Made by a program: the position numbers and the translations under genes. Shown here piece after piece: positions 1 to 8,991 of a stretch of DNA of 64,000 bases; position 1 is the first letter of the stretch, and each line of letters begins with the position of its first letter. The DNA is from Nocardia gamkensis NBRC 108242. Its GTDB lineage: Bacteria; Actinomycetota; Actinomycetes; Mycobacteriales; Mycobacteriaceae. The notes beneath the pieces were generated by a model. The model was not told where the DNA came from and did not search any database. It saw nothing but the letters and a program-made list of their open reading frames with translations. Where the stretch lies: positions 186,001 to 250,000 of the forward strand of contig NZ_BDBM01000003.1 of the NCBI RefSeq assembly GCF_001612985.1, read 5' to 3'.

Positions 1-558
1 TATGTGATCGACCTTCAGCGCGGCGAACGCATCGGACAAGTCCGCGACCACCGTCAATCGGTCCAGCGCGGCCTTTCCGACGAAACCGCGACTGCACAAT
101 TCGCCGATCCATTCGAAGAATCCCCGGTAGTGTCCGTGCGGATCCAACACCACTACGGGCTTGTCGTGCATGCCGAGGTCAGCGCTGGTCCAGATCTCGA
201 GAAACTCCTCGAGCGTTCCGATGCCGCCGGGTAGGGCCAGAAAAGCGTCGGAGCGATCGGCCATAATTTGCTTGCGTTCTCGCATGGTGTCGGTGACGAG
301 TAGCTCATCGGCGTGAATATCGGCCACCTCGTGCTGGATCAGCTGTTTCGGGATGACGCCGACGGTGTGCGCACCGCCGGCGCGTGCGGCGGTGGCGACA
401 GCGCCCATCATGGCGACACGACCACCACCGGAGACCAATTGCCAACTCTGATTGGCGATCTCGGTACCGACCGCGGTGGCCAGCGCCAAGTACGCGGTGT
501 CGACCGTGCTCGCCGAGCAGTATACGCACACCGAATACCGCCGCGCGGGCCCGCTCAC
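1..558 (-). CDS. LOG family cytokinin riboside 5'-monophosphate phosphoribohydrolase (C-terminus off the window)
   Basis: LOG enzymes release the free cytokinin base from its riboside monophosphate. The frame shows the whole family signature: a nucleotide-binding SGGGRVAMMG stretch, the MRERKQIM segment carrying the conserved Arg and Lys, and PGGIGTLEEF (PGGxGTxxE) with the catalytic Glu. The GTG start at 558 is preceded by GGAG six bases upstream, and an in-frame stop just upstream leaves no other start. About 186 residues are visible, close to full length, so only a few C-terminal residues are missing. It lies 74 bp downstream of an adenylate isopentenyltransferase on the same strand, the order expected of a two-step cytokinin pathway. 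The family call is secure; the exact substrate is inferred from this neighbour. Confidence 0.9.
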   Translation of the reverse strand, partial: MSGPARRYSVCVYCSASTVDTAYLALATAVGTEIANQSWQLVSGGGRVAMMGAVATAARAGGAHTVGVIPKQLIQHEVADIHADELLVTDTMRERKQIMADRSDAFLALPGGIGTLEEFLEIWTSADLGMHDKPVVVLDPHGHYRGFFEWIGELCSRGFVGKAALDRLTVVADLSDAFAALKVDHI

Positions 559-632
559 CGGGTGCTCCGAGTATCAGCCGAGACTTCACGCATGTGCCGG
601 TCACTCCCTGTGAGAAAGATGGCTTGAACTCC

Positions 633-1418
633 TCAACCGAACAAGCGGGTGAACGCCGCGTACTGTTCGCGACCGTGCTCGGCGTGAACTTGCGCGATGC
701 GTTCGGCGAGTTCGGCTGCGGCGGGTTCGTCAGGGGTGATCCCTGCCAGGTCACGCGGGTCCGTCGAGGTTTCCCGACACCACTGGACGAGCGCCTCGAA
801 TCCATTGATGGATGCGACGAATCGCCGTTGTCCCGTGTGCCGCCATGCCGCGGCGAACTCGTCCAGCATTCCATCTCCGAGCATCCGCCACGCTCGGTCC
901 CGAAGCCGGTCGAGGTACGTCGACGCATCACGCAGGCCGAGCACGCAGGCGGAGAGCCGAAAGTCAGACCGTCCCCGGTACTGCGCGAAGTGGCGGAGCA
1001 CCGAGATCGAGCCGCCCTCCACGACTACGTGCTGGTGGTGTCGGACCAGTCTGTGGACGTAGGCCGAGAGCGACTGGGCGGCCTCGGCTGCCGGATAGTC
1101 GCCGTCCGGTACGACTCGGTCACTCAGGTGAAATCTGTTCGCGGCTCCGGTGAATCGGGCGCTCGTCGACGGAAGATCCACATAGCACTGGATGCGGTCG
1201 GCGACCACCACCGGCGCTTGCCGCGCATCGGCAAGTTCCATCGCCACCTCGGTCTTGCCCGAACCGGTGGGGCCTGCTATCAGCAGCACGTCCGCCGCCT
1301 TCGGGTACATCCCACTTTCCGCCGATTTCATCCCCGGGCGGAAGGGGGACATCGAGTCCTCGACGAGTGATGCGCCCTGCTGACTCGAGTTGTTGCCATA
1401 TTGATCACGCTCGAACAT
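633..1418 (-). CDS. Adenylate isopentenyltransferase (cytokinin synthase, Ipt/FasD type)
   Basis: Predicted to transfer a dimethylallyl group to AMP/ADP/ATP, the first committed step of cytokinin synthesis. The P-loop GPTGSGKT is at residues 49-56, the general-base Asp lies in ADRIQCY (D74), and a VVVEGGSIS block follows. These match the Agrobacterium Tmr/Tzs and Rhodococcus FasD pattern (DRVQC, LILEGGSTS). It is not MiaA, which is about 300 residues with a D-S/A-MQVY motif and a C-terminal TWFR region, absent here. At 261 residues it has about 40 residues before the P-loop, so an internal Met (M23, M30 or M37) may be the true start. The LOG gene follows at once. No P450, ferredoxin or cytokinin oxidase of a full fas operon is visible, but the operon continues past the left edge. 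Confidence 0.85.
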   Translation of the reverse strand: MFERDQYGNNSSQQGASLVEDSMSPFRPGMKSAESGMYPKAADVLLIAGPTGSGKTEVAMELADARQAPVVVADRIQCYVDLPSTSARFTGAANRFHLSDRVVPDGDYPAAEAAQSLSAYVHRLVRHHQHVVVEGGSISVLRHFAQYRGRSDFRLSACVLGLRDASTYLDRLRDRAWRMLGDGMLDEFAAAWRHTGQRRFVASINGFEALVQWCRETSTDPRDLAGITPDEPAAAELAERIAQVHAEHGREQYAAFTRLFG

Positions 1419-1773
1419 AAATCACCGATTCACTAGTTCGGCTGCACAGCTTGCGCGGCGAGCGGCACCGCTGTACACCCACTTTGATACGTCAGATTCC
1501 GAGGGGCGTAGCCGTCGGCCCAGATATCGAATCCCCCGCACGGCGGAGTGCGTCGACACAACCTTCCCACGCGTGTGCCAAACCTTCCATGAAGCTAGCA
1601 GGAATATTGCCGAGAGAAATCCATGGTTCGCTGCGCGGAAAATAACGTTTCCGGCATCGAACCTATCCTTGAGGTACAGGCACACACAATGCTCACAATG
1701 TGAAGATCTGGGCCGGAAGTTCATCCGAGATGTCAATCCGAGCCGAACGATCGGGTGTCATGTCAGCACTCGA
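1419..1773. other. Intergenic stretch upstream of the isopentenyltransferase
   Basis: No convincing gene. The open frames here have no recognisable family and no usual codon pattern. It should hold the promoter of the minus-strand cytokinin pair, and it borders transposase debris. Confidence 0.5.
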
Positions 1774-2272
1774 TCAGCCCTTCCGAGCGGAGAACCTGGA
1801 CGCTCGCGACGCAGACGGCAGCCTCACCGGGTCGTGGCCGGTGTTGTCGACCCGCCGCGCGCCCGCGCCGGGACTATGCGCCAGGAACACTCCGATCTGG
1901 CAGTTCTCCGTACGACCGGCCGTGCCGGAGTACTGACGTTGCACCCCTGCGGATTTGACGCCCTTCTTCAGAAACCCGGTCTCGTCACCGGCCAGGACGG
2001 CCTCGGAGTCGCCGAGGTGTTCGACCACGTAATCACGCACATCGTCACGGACGGCATCGACGTCCCAGTCGGCGGCACGCAGCAGTCGCTGCATCCCATC
2101 GGACCGCCCTCACCAGCACGTTCCGCGAGTGTTCACCCGTTCTTACGTTCCAGACCGGCGACCAGCCCCGACACATACTCACGCGCCGCCCCCGCGGCTC
2201 GGCGCGGATGAACCGTTCCCCGACCATCACCATCAACGAAACCAGCTCGGCCACAGCATGATCCAACGCCAA
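1774..2272 (-). pseudogene. IS701-family transposase remnant (N-terminal and catalytic part)
   Basis: Two minus-strand frames together resemble the start of an IS701 DDE transposase. The first carries VGERFIRAEPRGR; after a frameshift the second carries [20 protein letters not shown] and then the catalytic [10 protein letters not shown] with [14 protein letters not shown]. Similarity stops after [10 protein letters not shown] and the rest is lost. At least one frameshift plus the truncation make it a dead copy. Confidence 0.75.
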
Positions 2273-2311
2273 GCAACGGTTCTACGGCGCTGTCGCCGCG
2301 GACGGGGGCAT

Positions 2312-2671
2312 TTACATCGGGAGGTGTGGCCAGCGGTCGGGTTGCAGTGGCGGCCGGGTCGCTGTCGTAGATCCGGCATCGTGATGGGCGCTGGTTGCGT
2401 AGCCGAGCAGGCGGCCGGAGAACCGTTCTTCCACCGACGCCAGATACAGTTTTCCCTCCTCGGTCGGTATTTCGGACACATCACCGCACCACAGCACGTT
2501 CGGCGCGACGGCGGTGAATTGCCGGCGCACCAGATCCGGCGCCACCGGCCGTTTCCCCGGCCTGGTCGGGCTGTGTCTACGTTTGACTTTCCTTGCAACC
2601 CAACCGCTATCGGCCATGATCTGCGCGATATATTGTCGGACGGGGACTCGCCAGTCATGCGGCGGCAGTGA
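2312..2671 (-). pseudogene. IS3-family transposase OrfB fragment
   Basis: A minus-strand frame reads VRQYIAQIMADSGW, then PDLVRRQFTAVAPNVLWCGD and EIPTEEGKLYLASVEE, which is the HTH_21/rve junction with the first catalytic Asp of IS3-type OrfB. The frame ends soon after GRLLGYA and the remaining integrase core is missing. It sits against the IS701 remnant, so the two record successive insertions. Confidence 0.75.
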
Positions 2672-3055
2672 TAGTTACTCAACACAGACGACTGTTGTTG
2701 TAACCGTTGACAAAGCGCGGACCGCGCCGGGGTAACCCATTGACGCGAACCCCGTCTCCTGCCACCCTCGATAGGAGTTGAGACAGCGAGCCGCCGATGT
2801 TCGCGCCATCTTTGTTCGTGAAGTTCGCCCGTTGGCAAGTTGCGAGCCGCAGTCGCGATGTCGAATATCGGAACTGAAGATTCAAGTGTTGCCCAGTCCA
2901 AGGTGACGTGCTCAGACTACGACGAATTCACATGCGGTCCACTTCTCACTATCGGCGGAGGATCCGTGCCCGGGGAGCCATTTTCGTCTCTCCAGCCACT
3001 TCCATACCAAAAATGTCATCCCTCTTTTCGTGACCCAAGACCAAGTGGAGTTTTC
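2672..3055. other. Intergenic region upstream of the FAD enzyme
   Basis: An open frame extends upstream from the FAD gene to 2840, but its translation has no family resemblance and a good RBS lies only before the ATG at 3056. The stretch is more AT-rich than the coding DNA around it and probably carries the promoter for the FAD/ATP-grasp pair. No clear -35/-10 pair was identified. Confidence 0.4.
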
Positions 3056-4939
3056 ATGGGTAACCCGAAAGATCTTACGGCGATCAGAGCAGCTGAGCGG
3101 CCCGAATACGGTGAAACCGACGACGTGTTCGACACGGCTGTAATCGGGGCGGGTATCGTCGGCTTGACCAATGCGTTGCAACTGGCCAAGAGGGGCATGC
3201 GGATCGTCCTGCTGGATAATGTGCGCGACCGGAAGCGTAGCTATAAGGTGGGTGAATCGTTTCTGGTTTTCACCAGCACATTTCTGCGCACCGTAGGCGA
3301 TCTCGACGATTTTGTCAGTGACGAGTCATTCGTCAAAATGGGAGTCTGGTTTACCAGCGGAGCCGAGCATCGAAAGGACTTCCGAGGAACCACGGAATGG
3401 GCGATAAATGCCGATCCGCACCCGCCACACTACCTCTACGAGCTGGCGACGGACAAGAAATGGTTCCGCTGCATGTTCCTGGATATGCAAATTGTCCGGC
3501 CGGAGGCCGAGGATGTGATGCGTGCAGCAGTTCACGCTCATCCGAACGTCACGTTCCTGGACTCGGCGCGGGTCCAGGAGATACGGCTCGCTGACACAGA
3601 TCAGTCACGGCCACACAGCCTGACCTGGAGTGAGGGCGGACCCAACGGGCGAGCCGGAACCGTGCGAGCCAAGTGGGTGATCGACTGCTCCGGACGCCGC
3701 CGTCTGCTGGCTCGGAAGTTCGGGCACCGAGCGGAGGTCACGGAAGGCCGCGACGGATTCGAGACGACCGCAGTGTGGGCCCAGTTCAAGGGCGTCACCG
3801 ACGCGAGCTTCGAGGATTGCTGGACGCATCTACTTCCGCACGGTGCGGCTGTCCGCCGTGACCTCTATACGGTTCATCTGTGGGGCCGCGGCTACTGGAT
3901 CTGGGTGATCCGACTGTCGAAGGACCGGATCAGCATCGGGGCCACGTTCGACAAGCGGACACCCCCATCCGGCAACACCCCGCGCGAGCAGTTCTGGGAA
4001 CTCATCCGGCGCTACCCCGTGCTGGACAAGGTGATCAGCGAAGACACCCTGCTCGAGTTTCAGACATTCCGCAATGTTCAGCACTGGACCGACACCTTCG
4101 CCAGCGAACGCCGCTACGCGATGGTGGGCGATTCGGCCAGCATCATCGACGCATATTACAGCCAGGGTATCGCGCTGGCCCTGGTGACCAGCTGGCATCT
4201 GGCCAACGTTATCCAGCGTGACGTCCAGGATGGTGAACTGGACCGGCCGTACATCCAGCGAATCAACCGGGCGACCCGCCAGGATTGGCACGTCCTTCGC
4301 AACATGGTCCGCGAGAAGTACACACCAGCGATCGAAGACCCCCGCTTCTTCCTCCTCTCACACATCCTGGACATGTTGTTCTTCTGGGGAATGGGCAGTA
4401 CCCGCGCCAAACTTGCCCACTGGCTGGTGCAAACCGAGGGCGACACAAGCCGCGAGACCTCCGAACTGCGGCGAGCGCGCGCGCTAATGCAGAAGCAGCT
4501 GTTCTACACACGCGCCCCCTACTGGGCGAAGCTGCCTCCGGAGGCCGTCCAGCGTCTTCAGCGGCATCTGCAAACCCGGCTAGCCGAGCGCGCCCGCTGG
4601 CGGTTGCAACACGGGATTCGACCGCCCACACTCACCAGCTGGCTCAGCGTGACCTCGCCAGTGCCGAAAATTTGGAAGCTTCCCTTCGCCGGGGACGCTG
4701 CTCACCTGGACATCAGCGGACGCGACCTCGTGCAGCCAGCCGCTCAGCGACCGCCGGGCACCGCGACCTGGTTCGACCGGCTACCGATCTCCGCCAACAC
4801 CCGCCTGGACTGGGTACTGCGGCTGCGCCCGCTCGCGCTGATGGGAGCCTTCGCTGCCGGGTATGCCTGGGACTGCGCGGACACAGCTGTGCAGAAGCTG
4901 AGGGTCCGGCCTCCGCGGTCCAATGTCGCGGAGGCATGA
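3056..4939 (+). CDS. FAD-dependent oxidoreductase, halogenase/geranylgeranyl-reductase superfamily
   Basis: 627 residues from the ATG at 3056, which has GTGGAG upstream at proper spacing. The N-terminus has a Rossmann FAD motif (VIGAGIVGLTNALQLAKRG) and a YKVGESFL segment (GES type), as in flavin-dependent halogenases and prenyl reductases. Further on are VIDCSGRRRLLARKF, a WIWVIRL segment close to the halogenase WxWxI signature, and MVGDSASIIDAYYSQGIALAL, the second FAD-contact block. Roughly 230 C-terminal residues follow that I cannot assign. The lysine and glutamate of true tryptophan halogenases are not in the expected context, so substrate and reaction (halogenation, hydroxylation or reduction) are open. 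Its stop overlaps the start of the ATP-grasp gene, implying coupled expression and a shared pathway. Confidence 0.75.
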   Translation: MGNPKDLTAIRAAERPEYGETDDVFDTAVIGAGIVGLTNALQLAKRGMRIVLLDNVRDRKRSYKVGESFLVFTSTFLRTVGDLDDFVSDESFVKMGVWFTSGAEHRKDFRGTTEWAINADPHPPHYLYELATDKKWFRCMFLDMQIVRPEAEDVMRAAVHAHPNVTFLDSARVQEIRLADTDQSRPHSLTWSEGGPNGRAGTVRAKWVIDCSGRRRLLARKFGHRAEVTEGRDGFETTAVWAQFKGVTDASFEDCWTHLLPHGAAVRRDLYTVHLWGRGYWIWVIRLSKDRISIGATFDKRTPPSGNTPREQFWELIRRYPVLDKVISEDTLLEFQTFRNVQHWTDTFASERRYAMVGDSASIIDAYYSQGIALALVTSWHLANVIQRDVQDGELDRPYIQRINRATRQDWHVLRNMVREKYTPAIEDPRFFLLSHILDMLFFWGMGSTRAKLAHWLVQTEGDTSRETSELRRARALMQKQLFYTRAPYWAKLPPEAVQRLQRHLQTRLAERARWRLQHGIRPPTLTSWLSVTSPVPKIWKLPFAGDAAHLDISGRDLVQPAAQRPPGTATWFDRLPISANTRLDWVLRLRPLALMGAFAAGYAWDCADTAVQKLRVRPPRSNVAEA

Positions 4940-5940
4940 TGAACACAACGGCGCGGCACCGGACGCAGGTGGTGTATCTCCGCACGGGATCGCCGCACCA
5001 GGAGTACAGCGGTGTCGCCGAGACCCTGGCGGAGCGGGGCGTGAAAGCCCGGCTGGTGCACTTGGACGACCTGGACGATATGGATTGGTCCGGCGTCGGC
5101 CTGGTGAACGTCCGCATGTGCAGGGGCTACCACACCACCCCCGGCTTCCTGGCCAGATTGGAGCGGCTACACACCCTGCTCCAAGAGCTTCCGCAGGGAC
5201 CAGTACCCCTGGTCAACCATCTGCCGCTGCTCAGGGACGCTATCGACAAGGGCCGCTACCTACGGGCCCTAGCCGACAAAGAAGGAATCACCCTTATCCC
5301 CACCCGCTGGCTACCAAGTGGCACCGATCTGCGGATCGAGGACCTCATGGAAGACACAGGATGGGACGACCTGGTCATCAAACCGACGGTATCGGCCGGC
5401 TCGTGGCGAACCATCCGGGTCTCCCGCACCGGCCCCAGCACCTCCGACAGCCACTTCGTACTGCGATCCGCCCGGAACTGCACACCACCCTACGAGGCTC
5501 GGGTGCGCGAACTGCTCGCTACCCGCAATCTGTTCGCGCAGCGCTTCCTGCCATCGGTACTCGACCAGGGAGAACTCTCCATGATCTTCCTCGGCGGCCG
5601 ATTCAACCACGCCGTCCGCAAGACTGTCGGACACGATGGCGGCTGGTGGGCCCACGAACGGCACGGTGGCATCAACCACCCCGTGCAGCCCACCGAAGAG
5701 GAGCACGCCTGGGGCCACCGGGTCTACCAAGCGATCGAACGGTGCTACGGCCGCCTGCTATTCGGGCGAATCGACGGCATCCGAGACGAGAGCGGAACCC
5801 TGCGGCTGCTGGAATGCGAACTGGCCATCCCTCGCCTGCTACTACCCGAGGGCCGGGCCTTCGACGCCTACGCGGACGTGATCATCCGCGCGCTACGCGA
5901 TCCGGCCAACGAGAACAACCAGTCGCCCATCCCGCGGTAG
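4936..5940 (+). CDS. ATP-grasp ligase (RimK/DcsG-like)
   Basis: ATP-grasp enzymes join a carboxylate to an amine through an acyl phosphate. Recognisable parts are NHLPLLRDAIDKGRYL, the ATP-lid WDDLVIKPTVSAGSWRT, GELSMIFLGGRFNHAVRK, and the metal-binding C-terminal segment LLECELAIP. The arrangement resembles the stand-alone ATP-grasp proteins that include DcsG of cycloserine synthesis. Length is 334 residues from the first of two adjacent ATG codons, in an ATGATGA overlap with the FAD gene stop, so the two are translationally coupled. An amide or ester bond built onto the FAD enzyme's product is the natural inference. The actual substrates cannot be read from sequence. Confidence 0.8.
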   Translation: MMNTTARHRTQVVYLRTGSPHQEYSGVAETLAERGVKARLVHLDDLDDMDWSGVGLVNVRMCRGYHTTPGFLARLERLHTLLQELPQGPVPLVNHLPLLRDAIDKGRYLRALADKEGITLIPTRWLPSGTDLRIEDLMEDTGWDDLVIKPTVSAGSWRTIRVSRTGPSTSDSHFVLRSARNCTPPYEARVRELLATRNLFAQRFLPSVLDQGELSMIFLGGRFNHAVRKTVGHDGGWWAHERHGGINHPVQPTEEEHAWGHRVYQAIERCYGRLLFGRIDGIRDESGTLRLLECELAIPRLLLPEGRAFDAYADVIIRALRDPANENNQSPIPR

Positions 5941-5958
5941 AGCTCGAAGGAATCGCAC

Positions 5959-6240
5959 ATGACAACCGGTTCTGGCGCTGGTCGCGTAACTGTGCCCTCA
6001 CACGGCTGGTCCGCCAAGTACGGATATCGCCGAGGCGGTCGCCGAACTCGATCGAGATGTGTCGGTGGATTCCTCGATCGTGCGCGCGCATCAGAATGCC
6101 GCTGGCGCTTGCCGCGGCAGGGTGGTCCACACCGGCGAGGACCGGTTGTATACCGAGGCAGGCGCCGAGCCCGCTGACCACGCGATCGGTCGACCCAGTG
6201 TCGGGCCGACTACGAGGATCCACCTAGTGCCTCGTCAAGC
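5959..6240 (+). pseudogene. IS5-family transposase fragment
   Basis: A plus-strand frame reads VDSSIVRAHQNAAGACRG, then HTGEDRLYTEAGAEPADHAIGR and TRIHL. This is the first catalytic Asp region of IS5 (IS427-group) transposases (DSTxVRAHQHAAG...EPADHALGRSRGGLTTKIHL). Upstream codons fall in another frame and the rest is missing. It ends where the opposite-strand IS630 remnant begins. Confidence 0.7.
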
Positions 6241-6640
6241 AACCTTGGGTAGGTAATCGGGTCGCCGGATCTTGGAGTTGACGGCGAAGTCGCGCTTTGG
6301 TTTTGCGTGCTGGTTGTACCAGCGGATGTAGGCGCCGATCGCGGCGTCCTGTTCGTCATGGCCGCGGTGGTCGGTTCCGTTCAACGCGAAGTAGCGCAGA
6401 GCCGCGAATTCAGCTTCGATCCAGTTCAACCACGATGAATAGGTCGGCAGGAACACCATTTCCACGTCGTTGACCGCGGCCCAGGGGGGTGCATGTTGAG
6501 CGGTCCGAACTCGTCCACACACACCACCCGCCCGCTGGTGGGCTGGTGGTCGTAGAGATCCAGAACCCGGTTCATCAATCGACACCGCCGCGGACCTGCC
6601 TGTCGGCTCGGTCAACCGGGTGCGCACGACCGACAAGCCC
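6241..6640 (-). pseudogene. IS630-family transposase C-terminal remnant
   Basis: The minus-strand frame contains VEMVFLPTYSSWLNWIEAEF followed by LRYFALNGTDHRGHDEQDAA and the tail RRPDYLPKVA, the DDE C-terminal third of IS630 transposases including the final catalytic Glu. The N-terminal two thirds are absent and the start of the frame is scrambled. Confidence 0.8.
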
Positions 6641-6843
6641 GGGCGGCGTGGTCACCGAGCTGTTCGACCGCGCCCCTCACTACCAAATCCGCCAGCGCAT
6701 GATCATCGGGGCGGCGCCGAGGGGTGAGGCACGCCCGGCAGATCATTTGAGACGAGCGCTATCGTGTTACCGGAGGGTAGGTAAATTCTGGTACTCGGGC
6801 GTGCGGCGAGGCGACCGAACGAACTTCATCGGAGAAGACCACG

Positions 6844-7746
6844 GTGTTGATGCAAACACTCTGCCCCGCAAGCAGATTCGTCTCGATGCAGATCCGGTCG
6901 CGGGTCGGCGGAGCGGTCGCGACGCTTGCGGCCACGACGCTAGTGCTCATGATGGTGCCGACAGACAGGACGGTGGCCTTTGCCCAACCTGTGGACGCAC
7001 AGTCCATCTTCGGGTCCTACGAGCTCGTGGCTACAGCAACAATTGGCGATGACGGAATCACCCACCCGGGTCCTTGGGCAACTGGAACGCTGGTGCTGAC
7101 CGACAACGGACACCTGTACCGAATGACGGGAGGTATCGGTTCTGCCAGTGCGCCGGACACGATCTGGACCGCCGGAACCTACGAGATCTCCGATGGAAAG
7201 CTCGCCGAGCGAATCGAGCGGTCCAATCTCCAGCCCTTGATCAACACGAGGGTCGAGCACGTGGTGAGTATTGCTGGGAACGATCTCACTCTCACAGAGC
7301 GCAACAGCTGGAGCACGATCAGGATGACGTTCGCGAGGATCGCGCCACATGAAACCACAGCTCCCGCCGACTGGGCCGGAACCTACGAACTCCGCTCCGC
7401 ATTCTTTCGTGTCGGGGAATCGATCACGTTGCCCGGCGTGTACAACGATGGAGCGATAACATACATGCCCGACGGCACCATGTTCGTCGTCCTCGACCAA
7501 AAGGGCATCGCCACGCCGCCGTACCCATTATCGGTCTGGTACACGGGGACATACGATCTCAATCAAGTATCAAAGGTCGTCAGTCACCATGTCCGCCACG
7601 CCAATCTGGCGTCGCGGGAAAACGCAGACCTCCGTCGAGCCTATCGAATCAACGGTCCTGTCGTCACTTTGGTCGACGATACGAGCCTGCCCATGCCTCC
7701 CGGATCGCTGGCGCCGTTGTATCTCGACTGGAAGCGGGTCGGATAG
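6844..7746 (+). CDS. Secreted protein with two lipocalin-like domains
   Basis: 300 residues. An N-terminal signal peptide is clear: RSR, a hydrophobic stretch (GGAVATLAATTLVLMMVP), then a small-residue cleavage region near FAQPVDA. The mature part is a tandem repeat: one domain begins FGSYELVATATIGDDG and a second begins WAGTYELRSAFFRVGES. Each opens with a G-S/T-YEL turn followed by alternating beta-like strands (GTLVLTDNGHLYR; GAITYMPDGTMFV), the pattern of lipocalin-like (lipocalin_5 type) proteins. The GTG at 6844 has GGAGAA nine bases upstream; M15 is an alternative giving a shorter signal peptide. The stop overlaps the next GTG start, so the pair is probably co-translated. Ligand unknown. 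Confidence 0.7.
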   Translation: MLMQTLCPASRFVSMQIRSRVGGAVATLAATTLVLMMVPTDRTVAFAQPVDAQSIFGSYELVATATIGDDGITHPGPWATGTLVLTDNGHLYRMTGGIGSASAPDTIWTAGTYEISDGKLAERIERSNLQPLINTRVEHVVSIAGNDLTLTERNSWSTIRMTFARIAPHETTAPADWAGTYELRSAFFRVGESITLPGVYNDGAITYMPDGTMFVVLDQKGIATPPYPLSVWYTGTYDLNQVSKVVSHHVRHANLASRENADLRRAYRINGPVVTLVDDTSLPMPPGSLAPLYLDWKRVG

Positions 7747-8849
7747 TGTCACGCGCAATTCTGGCGGGCGTTCTCGTCGGCTGCACACTCGCCGCGGCAA
7801 TGCTTTCGTCCACCGCCCGGGCAACGGACGACCTCCAGCCTGCCGGGCCGCTGAAAGTCCTCGCCCACGTGCCACAGCCCGGAAAACCGGAAGGTATCGC
7901 CGTAGACCCGCATGACGGCAGCATCTGGACCGGCTCCAATCGGGCCAACTCCGAGGCGGTGCTCTGGCATTTCGACCGAGACGGCAACCTACTGCGAACC
8001 TACACCGTCCTCGACCATAGTGAGGCCTCGCCGTACGGCGTCAACGGTGTCACCCTCGACGGCAGCGGATACGTCTACGCCCTCGACTACTCTGGTTCGC
8101 GCGCTGTCCGACTCGACCCGCTCACCGGGTCCCAGAGCCTCTACGCAACCTTCCCCGACCTGCCGGAGTGTGGTGCCGGGCGGATCACCGAATGCGAACC
8201 ACGGTCACCGGGCGGAGACCGCCCGGCCTGGCCCAATTGGGCGACTTTCGACCCGGCCGGCAACATGTACGTCTCCGACCTCGATCAAGCGACGATCTGG
8301 AAGGTCCCCGCCGGTGGGGGCCTCGCTGAAATCTGGTACCAGAATGCGCAATTCGCATCCTGGTACTCCCTCAACGGTATGCAATTCGACGCCGAGGGCC
8401 GGCTGACCTTCGTGCACACGCTGTCCACCGAACTCGACAACCTGGCCCGCGGCGCCATCTATCGACTCACCGTCACCCCCGACGGAAACCCCGGCGTCCT
8501 GACCGAGGTGACCACCACCGGCATCGCCGCGGATGGCCTGGCCATCGACTCTGTGGGCAACCTGTATGTGCCGGTCACCAACCAGTTGCCCGTGCAGGGC
8601 GGCCCCGCTTTGATCGCAGACGCCATCGAGATCTACAGTCCCGCTGGGAAACGCCTCGCTACCGTCGCGCCGCCGAACTCTCAAGAAGTTCCTGTCCCCC
8701 TCGATGCACCGGCATCGGTCGCTTTCAGCGGAAATCACCTGCTCATCACTAACCACGCCAACAACAGCCTCGACCCCGGGCACTTCGCGATCATGGATCT
8801 CCCGACCAACAAGACCGGCCTTCCCCTCAACTATCCGATCCTGCCCTGA
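7746..8849 (+). CDS. Secreted NHL/SMP-30-like beta-propeller protein
   Basis: 367 residues with a signal peptide (LAGVLVGCTLAAAMLSSTARA). Repeated blades are visible: PEGIAVDPHDGSIWTG, NGVTLDGSGYVYALDY, ATFDPAGNMYVSDLD, NGMQFDAEGRLTFVH, DGLAIDSVGNLYVPV and ASVAFSGNHLLITN. These fit a six-bladed SMP-30/gluconolactonase/LRE-like propeller. Such folds serve as lactonases, strictosidine-synthase-like enzymes or sugar-binding proteins; I see no decisive catalytic set. The GTG start overlaps the last base of the preceding TAG, so it should be expressed together with the lipocalin-like protein. Both products are exported, suggesting they handle one extracellular small molecule. Confidence 0.75.
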   Translation: MSRAILAGVLVGCTLAAAMLSSTARATDDLQPAGPLKVLAHVPQPGKPEGIAVDPHDGSIWTGSNRANSEAVLWHFDRDGNLLRTYTVLDHSEASPYGVNGVTLDGSGYVYALDYSGSRAVRLDPLTGSQSLYATFPDLPECGAGRITECEPRSPGGDRPAWPNWATFDPAGNMYVSDLDQATIWKVPAGGGLAEIWYQNAQFASWYSLNGMQFDAEGRLTFVHTLSTELDNLARGAIYRLTVTPDGNPGVLTEVTTTGIAADGLAIDSVGNLYVPVTNQLPVQGGPALIADAIEIYSPAGKRLATVAPPNSQEVPVPLDAPASVAFSGNHLLITNHANNSLDPGHFAIMDLPTNKTGLPLNYPILP

Positions 8850-8991
8850 CCGGACAGGCGTGGCGCTTCTGCCCCGATCTCGACGGACTCCACCGAACCC
8901 GCCTGCCGCGAGCCGTGCACGCAGTCGGGCGACACCCGAAACCGATCCCCGAGACGACGTCCTCGACACCGGCCACACTCGCGTACGCCTC

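Noticed and set aside
633..1418. tRNA dimethylallyltransferase MiaA
   Set aside because: The DRIQC and EGGS motifs and the short length fit the adenylate isopentenyltransferases; the MiaA C-terminal and MQVY motifs are absent.
1422..1736. 104-codon minus-strand ORF upstream of the isopentenyltransferase
   Set aside because: No family resemblance, no RBS and irregular codon use.
3056..4939. A third tryptophan halogenase
   Set aside because: The GGGTAGW and EPLESTG signatures and the catalytic Lys context are missing; only the wider flavin-halogenase/prenyl-reductase superfamily can be claimed.
1..5940. A complete fas-type cytokinin virulence operon
   Set aside because: Only the transferase and LOG are visible; the FAD enzyme at 3-5 kb is on the other strand and is not a cytokinin oxidase (no FAD-linked BBE-type domain).
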